From JAVBUZ01 sp031554725 (GTDB lineage Bacteria > Bacillota > Clostridia > Lachnospirales > Lachnospiraceae), in contig JAVBUZ010000237.1 of the NCBI GenBank assembly GCA_031554725.1, positions 1 through 9,087 on the forward strand: a stretch of 9,087 bases of DNA, in the 5' to 3' direction. A program made the translations under genes and the position numbers. Below the pieces are notes generated by a model. The model did not search any database and was not told the origin of the DNA. It saw only the letters and a program-made list of their open reading frames with translations. Within the stretch, counting starts at the first letter, position 1. Every line of letters begins with the position of its first letter. Below, one piece after another: positions 5,768 through 9,087 of the stretch.

Positions 5768-7987
5768 TCATTGCATACTCCGCTCTTGGTTTGCTAAAAG
5801 TGAAATCTCCCAAACCTTATCTCCATATACTACTTTGGTTTGAAGGTCATTCTTGGCGTAGATTTTACACCCTGTCAATTTTCCTTCCTTCCAAGTGATA
5901 TCCATGGTCCCACCGCCTTTTACACAAACACCTTTTATCGAGCCGCTTTCCCATGCCTTTGGTAGGGCTGGTAAAAGTATAATACGCTCTGTGGTACTTT
6001 GAACTAGCATCTCCACAATCCCCGCTGTAGCACCAAAGTTCCCATCAATTTGGAAAGGTGGGTGATTGTCAAATAGATTCGGTAGGGTGGATTTTTCAAA
6101 TAGCTTGCAAAGGTGATGGTATGCGGTTTCTCCATCCCATAGCTTTGCATAGTGGTTGATAATCCATGCACGGCTCCAACCGGTATGTCCTCCCCCACTA
6201 GCCAAACGTCTTTCCAGAGTTACTCTTGCCGCCTTGGCAAGCTCTGGTGTTTTATCCATGGTAATTTGCTCTGATGGATGAAGTCCATATAAATGAGAAA
6301 TGTGTCTGTGACCTGGCTCCCATTCCTCATAGTCCTCTGACCACTCAAGAATATTACCTTTTTCACCTATCTGTGTAGGTACAAGTCTACTTCTTGCATC
6401 TATGAATTCTTTTGTTAGCTCATCATCTACCCCTAATATTTTGGCAGCTTCAATACACTGTGTAAATAAATCTCTTAGAATCTGATTATCCATCGTTACG
6501 CCCGCAGTATTGGCACCCATTTCCCCATTGGGTAAAATAAAGGTGTTTTCTGGAGACACGGAAGGACAAGTTTTTAAATAGCCGTTATCTTCTATCATAT
6601 AGTCAAGGAAAAAGAGGGCGGCTTCCTGCATAATCGGAAAGCTTTCTCTAAGAAATTCGATGTCTTTTGTAAATTCATAATGAGTCCACTGGTGTGTACA
6701 TAGCCAAGCTGCTCCCATTACCCAGTAAGAGCCTGGAATCCAATGATCCTGTGTAACTGTATCTCCCCAAATATCTGAGTTGTGGTGGCACATAAAGCCA
6801 CGACAGCCATACATTTCTTTTGCGCTTTTTCTTCCACTTGTAATCATGCTTTTTATCAACTCAAACAGTGGCATGTGGCACTCAGAAAGATTGCAATTTT
6901 CTGCCAACCAATAATTCATTTCCGTATTTATATTGATTGTAAACTTAGAGTCCCATGGTGGAAGCATGTCTTTATTCCAAAGCCCCTGTAAGGTGGATGC
7001 TAGGGTATTTTTTCTACTGCATGCAATTAATAGATATCTTCCATAATCAAAATATAGCTTAGAAAGGCCTACATCTACATTGCCCTTTGCCGCCTCTTCC
7101 ATTCTTTTATCTGTTGGAATCGCATCTAGCTCGGACAGATCTCCTAAATCAAGCTCTACTCGTTTATACAGACTTTCATAGTCATCCACATGTCTCTTCA
7201 AAAGCTCCTCATAGGACATCTTGGCCGCAGCTTCTATCTGAGCGCTTATTTCTTTTTCTACCTCTTCCATCTTAAAGGTTGTTCCTGCAGCAAAATAAAG
7301 AATTACCTCTTCTGCCTCTTCCACAATTAGGTGCTCGCCTATAACCTGAGTTTTTCCGCCTTTTGCTTTAGCTGTTAGCTGCATAGCAAAATCAAAGCCG
7401 CCTTTTCCCAAATTTCCATAGAGACAAATTCCATCCGTTCCAACCTTTTTGATTCCATCATAGAACTTTTCTCTTCTTAAAACTACGTTAAAAGAGATTT
7501 TTCCTCCGTCCTTGGCAGAAAATTTCATAACCATTATCTGGTCTGGCTCAGAAATAAACATTTCTCTTTCAAAGCCTTTCCCATCTGCTATAAATTGATG
7601 ATGATACACGGCGCAATCTAAGTCAAGGCTTCTTTCATAGTCCGTAATAACATCTATATTTTCAAAATTAAAATGAATATTTCCTAGTGTTTGATATGGA
7701 TGCATACTATCTGGAATCCCAGACATGGCAAATTTCATTAATCGTTCTGCCTTTTTTATTTCACCAGCCAAAATCATTCTTCTTATTTCAGGCAAGTAGG
7801 TCAAAGTATCTGGATTGGTTCTATCAGTTTTTGCACCATACCACATACTATCTTCATTTACTTGAACAAGCTCATTTTTTACGTCACCAAATACCATGGC
7901 TCCCACTCTACCGTTACCTAGAGGAAGTGCTTCTTCCCATCTTGTTGCCCCACTTTTATACCATAATCTACTCATCCTAATAACCAT
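5768..7987 (-). CDS. GH95 alpha-L-fucosidase / alpha-L-galactosidase
   Basis: A 739-residue inverting glycosidase of family GH95, with an N-terminal beta-sandwich, an (alpha/alpha)6 barrel and a C-terminal beta domain. The start region WYKSGATRWEEALPLGNGR is typical. By position relative to Bifidobacterium AfcA, the catalytic set is complete: Asn352 and Asn354 in FTININTEMNYW (AfcA N421/N423), the acid Glu480 in CPSVSPENTF (E566), and Asp648 in FQIDGNFG (D766). The residue equivalent to AfcA His419 is Thr350, a difference linked in the literature, from memory, to alpha-L-galactosidase activity, so fucose specificity should not be assumed. No signal peptide: a cytoplasmic enzyme trimming imported oligosaccharides. 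The start is uncertain: ATG 7987 has AAAGG immediately upstream, while a second ATG at 7975 (residue 5) matches the common family start better. No terminator separates it from the convergent AraC gene. Confidence 0.93.
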   Translation of the reverse strand: MVIRMSRLWYKSGATRWEEALPLGNGRVGAMVFGDVKNELVQVNEDSMWYGAKTDRTNPDTLTYLPEIRRMILAGEIKKAERLMKFAMSGIPDSMHPYQTLGNIHFNFENIDVITDYERSLDLDCAVYHHQFIADGKGFEREMFISEPDQIMVMKFSAKDGGKISFNVVLRREKFYDGIKKVGTDGICLYGNLGKGGFDFAMQLTAKAKGGKTQVIGEHLIVEEAEEVILYFAAGTTFKMEEVEKEISAQIEAAAKMSYEELLKRHVDDYESLYKRVELDLGDLSELDAIPTDKRMEEAAKGNVDVGLSKLYFDYGRYLLIACSRKNTLASTLQGLWNKDMLPPWDSKFTININTEMNYWLAENCNLSECHMPLFELIKSMITSGRKSAKEMYGCRGFMCHHNSDIWGDTVTQDHWIPGSYWVMGAAWLCTHQWTHYEFTKDIEFLRESFPIMQEAALFFLDYMIEDNGYLKTCPSVSPENTFILPNGEMGANTAGVTMDNQILRDLFTQCIEAAKILGVDDELTKEFIDARSRLVPTQIGEKGNILEWSEDYEEWEPGHRHISHLYGLHPSEQITMDKTPELAKAARVTLERRLASGGGHTGWSRAWIINHYAKLWDGETAYHHLCKLFEKSTLPNLFDNHPPFQIDGNFGATAGIVEMLVQSTTERIILLPALPKAWESGSIKGVCVKGGGTMDITWKEGKLTGCKIYAKNDLQTKVVYGDKVWEISLLANQERSMQ

Positions 7988-8113
7988 ACCTTTCCAATAT
8001 ATGATTTCATTTTACTTTATTTTGTTTTTTTTGCATACAGCAATTATTATTCATTGTCACCTACCTTTTCGCATATATTAATGCATATCTTCGATTTAGA
8101 AAGCGAGGGCAAT
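7988..8113. promoter_or_regulatory. Divergent control region of GH95 and C26 genes
   Basis: 126 AT-rich bases between two divergently read genes. Facing right, TTGTCA (8054-8059), 16 bases, then TATTAA (8076-8081) forms a plausible sigma-A promoter for the C26 gene, with GAGGG shortly before its ATG. Facing left toward GH95 no convincing promoter was found; GTGACA followed 17 bases later by TATGCA is weak. A partial palindrome around GCATATATTAATGCATAT (8071-8088) overlaps the right-facing -10. Confidence 0.4.
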
Positions 8114-8773
8114 ATGATACAAACATTAGCCATTGTAGGGCGCTCCAAGGACACTATAAATTATGAAAATGCTTTTCGCCATTTAAATATTCCCTTTACT
8201 ACCACTCTCACCATTGGAGACGTCTCTAGCTGTAGCGGACTTATCCTTCCTGGTGGAGGTGATATCACCCCTGCCTTTTTTGGGCAAAAAAACATGGGTT
8301 CAAGAAATATTGATACTGAGCTAGATATTTTACAGCTTCAGGCTCTAGAATATGCAGTTAGTACAAATATGCCGGTACTTGGAATATGTAAAGGAATGCA
8401 ACTGATTAATATTTACTTTGGTGGTACCATTGTGCAGGATATGCCTAAAGCGGAAACCCATGCATACAAAGAAGGCGATAAATACCATCCGGCAAACAAC
8501 TTACCAAATACGATTCTCGCCTCTCTTTATGGTCCTCATCATATAGTAAACAGTGCTCATCATCAATGCATCGACCGTTTAGGGCAAAACATTCAAATTC
8601 TCCAAGCTGCGGAAGATGGGACTCCTGAAGCAATCTCCCACAGTACGCTGCCTATTTATGCTGTCCAGTGGCATCCTGAACGCCTACTGCCCTTCATAAG
8701 TAGTCCCCTAACTCTCGCTGCTGGCACTAAGGGCAGCCTTCTTCTTTCTTGGTTTACCACCCTGCTCCTTTAA
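8114..8773 (+). CDS. Peptidase C26 / gamma-glutamyl-GABA hydrolase-like protein
   Basis: A 219-residue class I glutamine-amidotransferase-fold hydrolase of the C26 (PuuD-like) type. Visible motifs are LILPGGGDITPAFFGQ near residues 43-58, a DTELD motif at about 67-71 preceding the core helix, the nucleophile elbow GICKGMQ with Cys92, and the catalytic pair in AVQWHPER (His187, Glu189). Family members cleave gamma-glutamyl amide bonds, for example gamma-glutamyl-GABA in putrescine breakdown; the real substrate here is unknown, and no polyamine genes are nearby. The ATG at 8114 is chosen because GAGGG lies four bases upstream and MIQTLAIVGR is the expected first strand. The frame opens earlier at a TTG (8054), but that overlaps the likely promoter. 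The 3' end overlaps the convergent DUF2974 gene by 66 bases. Confidence 0.85.
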   Translation: MIQTLAIVGRSKDTINYENAFRHLNIPFTTTLTIGDVSSCSGLILPGGGDITPAFFGQKNMGSRNIDTELDILQLQALEYAVSTNMPVLGICKGMQLINIYFGGTIVQDMPKAETHAYKEGDKYHPANNLPNTILASLYGPHHIVNSAHHQCIDRLGQNIQILQAAEDGTPEAISHSTLPIYAVQWHPERLLPFISSPLTLAAGTKGSLLLSWFTTLLL

Positions 8774-9087
8774 GCGATGAATGCTTAGGTCGAATAGTGC
8801 CTTAACTACAGATTTTAATATCTTTGTTGTTTCTTCATCCACTTCCTTTAGAGCAGAAATCACTGTGTTCATGTTTTTACTCCAGTTTGCTGTAAACTCG
8901 ATTAAATTTTCTGCTTTAGAGGTAGCTATTACTTGATACAAGGTATCCACAAACGTTCGAAGATGTGCTTCATCCAAAGACAATATCCACTCATTTATTG
9001 TTCCATCCGAAAACTTACGCCCCTGATAGATGTCATCGGCGTATACAAAATGATCGTCCTCTATCAGCCACGTATATGGGTTATGTT
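8708..9087 (-). CDS. DUF2974 (Mbeg1-like) protein, C-terminal part only
   Basis: The frame is open from the right edge to a TAG at 8708-8710, giving about 125 residues of C-terminus; the start is outside the window. A start predicted at TTG 8983 would be an artefact, since the frame reads on upstream without a stop. The portion NPYTWLIEDDHFVYADDIYQ followed by FSDGTINEWI and an aromatic-rich helical tail resembles the end of DUF2974 / Mbeg1-like alpha/beta-hydrolase-fold proteins of Firmicutes, as remembered, not searched. The last 20 residues are basic then Ser/Ala-rich (GGKPRKKKAALSASSES). Molecular function is unknown. It is convergent with the C26 gene, and the final 22 codons, including stop, lie antisense to that gene's 3' end. 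Confidence 0.65.
   Translation of the reverse strand, partial: HNPYTWLIEDDHFVYADDIYQGRKFSDGTINEWILSLDEAHLRTFVDTLYQVIATSKAENLIEFTANWSKNMNTVISALKEVDEETTKILKSVVKALFDLSIHRLKEQGGKPRKKKAALSASSES

Noticed and set aside
8054..8113. TTG start for the C26 gene
   Set aside because: It would add 20 residues with no family resemblance and overlaps the likely promoter; the ATG at 8114 has a good GAGGG site.
1..9087. CRISPR array, tRNA or rRNA genes, phage genes
   Set aside because: No regularly spaced direct repeats, tRNA cloverleaf, rRNA-like stretch or phage protein was seen on either strand.

Overview
The window reads as a low-GC, AT-rich Firmicute chromosome. Gene style and protein flavour suggest a plant-polysaccharide-degrading Clostridia/Lachnospiraceae member; this is an inference from protein character, not a database match. 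The theme is intracellular breakdown of arabinose- and deoxyhexose-decorated plant glycans. Neither complete glycosidase has a signal peptide, so they should act on oligosaccharides already imported. No transporter, ribulokinase (araB) or ribulose-5-phosphate epimerase (araD) is visible.

Layout, left to right. (1) 1-516, minus: an SGNH/GDSL esterase whose C-terminus runs off the left edge. (2) 517-1017: a 501-base gap holding two long palindromic elements, 565-702 and 773-916. They are homologous to each other in opposite orientation and differ by compensatory base changes. (3) 1018-4508, minus, a compact likely operon: GH27 glycosidase (probable beta-L-arabinopyranosidase), L-arabinose isomerase araA, and a 215-aa regulator made of two tandem AraC-type DNA-binding domains and nothing else. 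(4) 4509-4839: the divergent control region, with a third and unrelated multi-branched RNA-like structure (4526-4680), a good sigma-A promoter for the plus-strand regulator, and a TATAAT box facing the GH27 operon. (5) 4840-5766, plus: a classical cupin-plus-HTH AraC regulator. (6) 5768-7987, minus: a GH95 alpha-L-fucosidase/alpha-L-galactosidase whose stop codon lies one base from the regulator's stop. (7) 8114-8773, plus: a peptidase C26 / gamma-glutamyl-GABA hydrolase-like class I amidotransferase-fold protein. (8) 8708-9087, minus: the C-terminal end of a DUF2974 (Mbeg1-like) protein that overlaps the previous gene tail to tail and runs off the right edge.

Working model (inference): the cupin AraC protein senses an oligosaccharide or pentose and activates the divergent GH27-araA operon. 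GH27 frees L-arabinose from imported oligosaccharides and AraA converts it to L-ribulose. The double-DBD protein made from the same operon could give feedback or relay control. GH95 removes terminal L-fucose or L-galactose from related side chains.

The parts that most deserve a second look are the covarying palindrome pair, the branched element between the divergent genes, and the sensorless tandem AraC protein.
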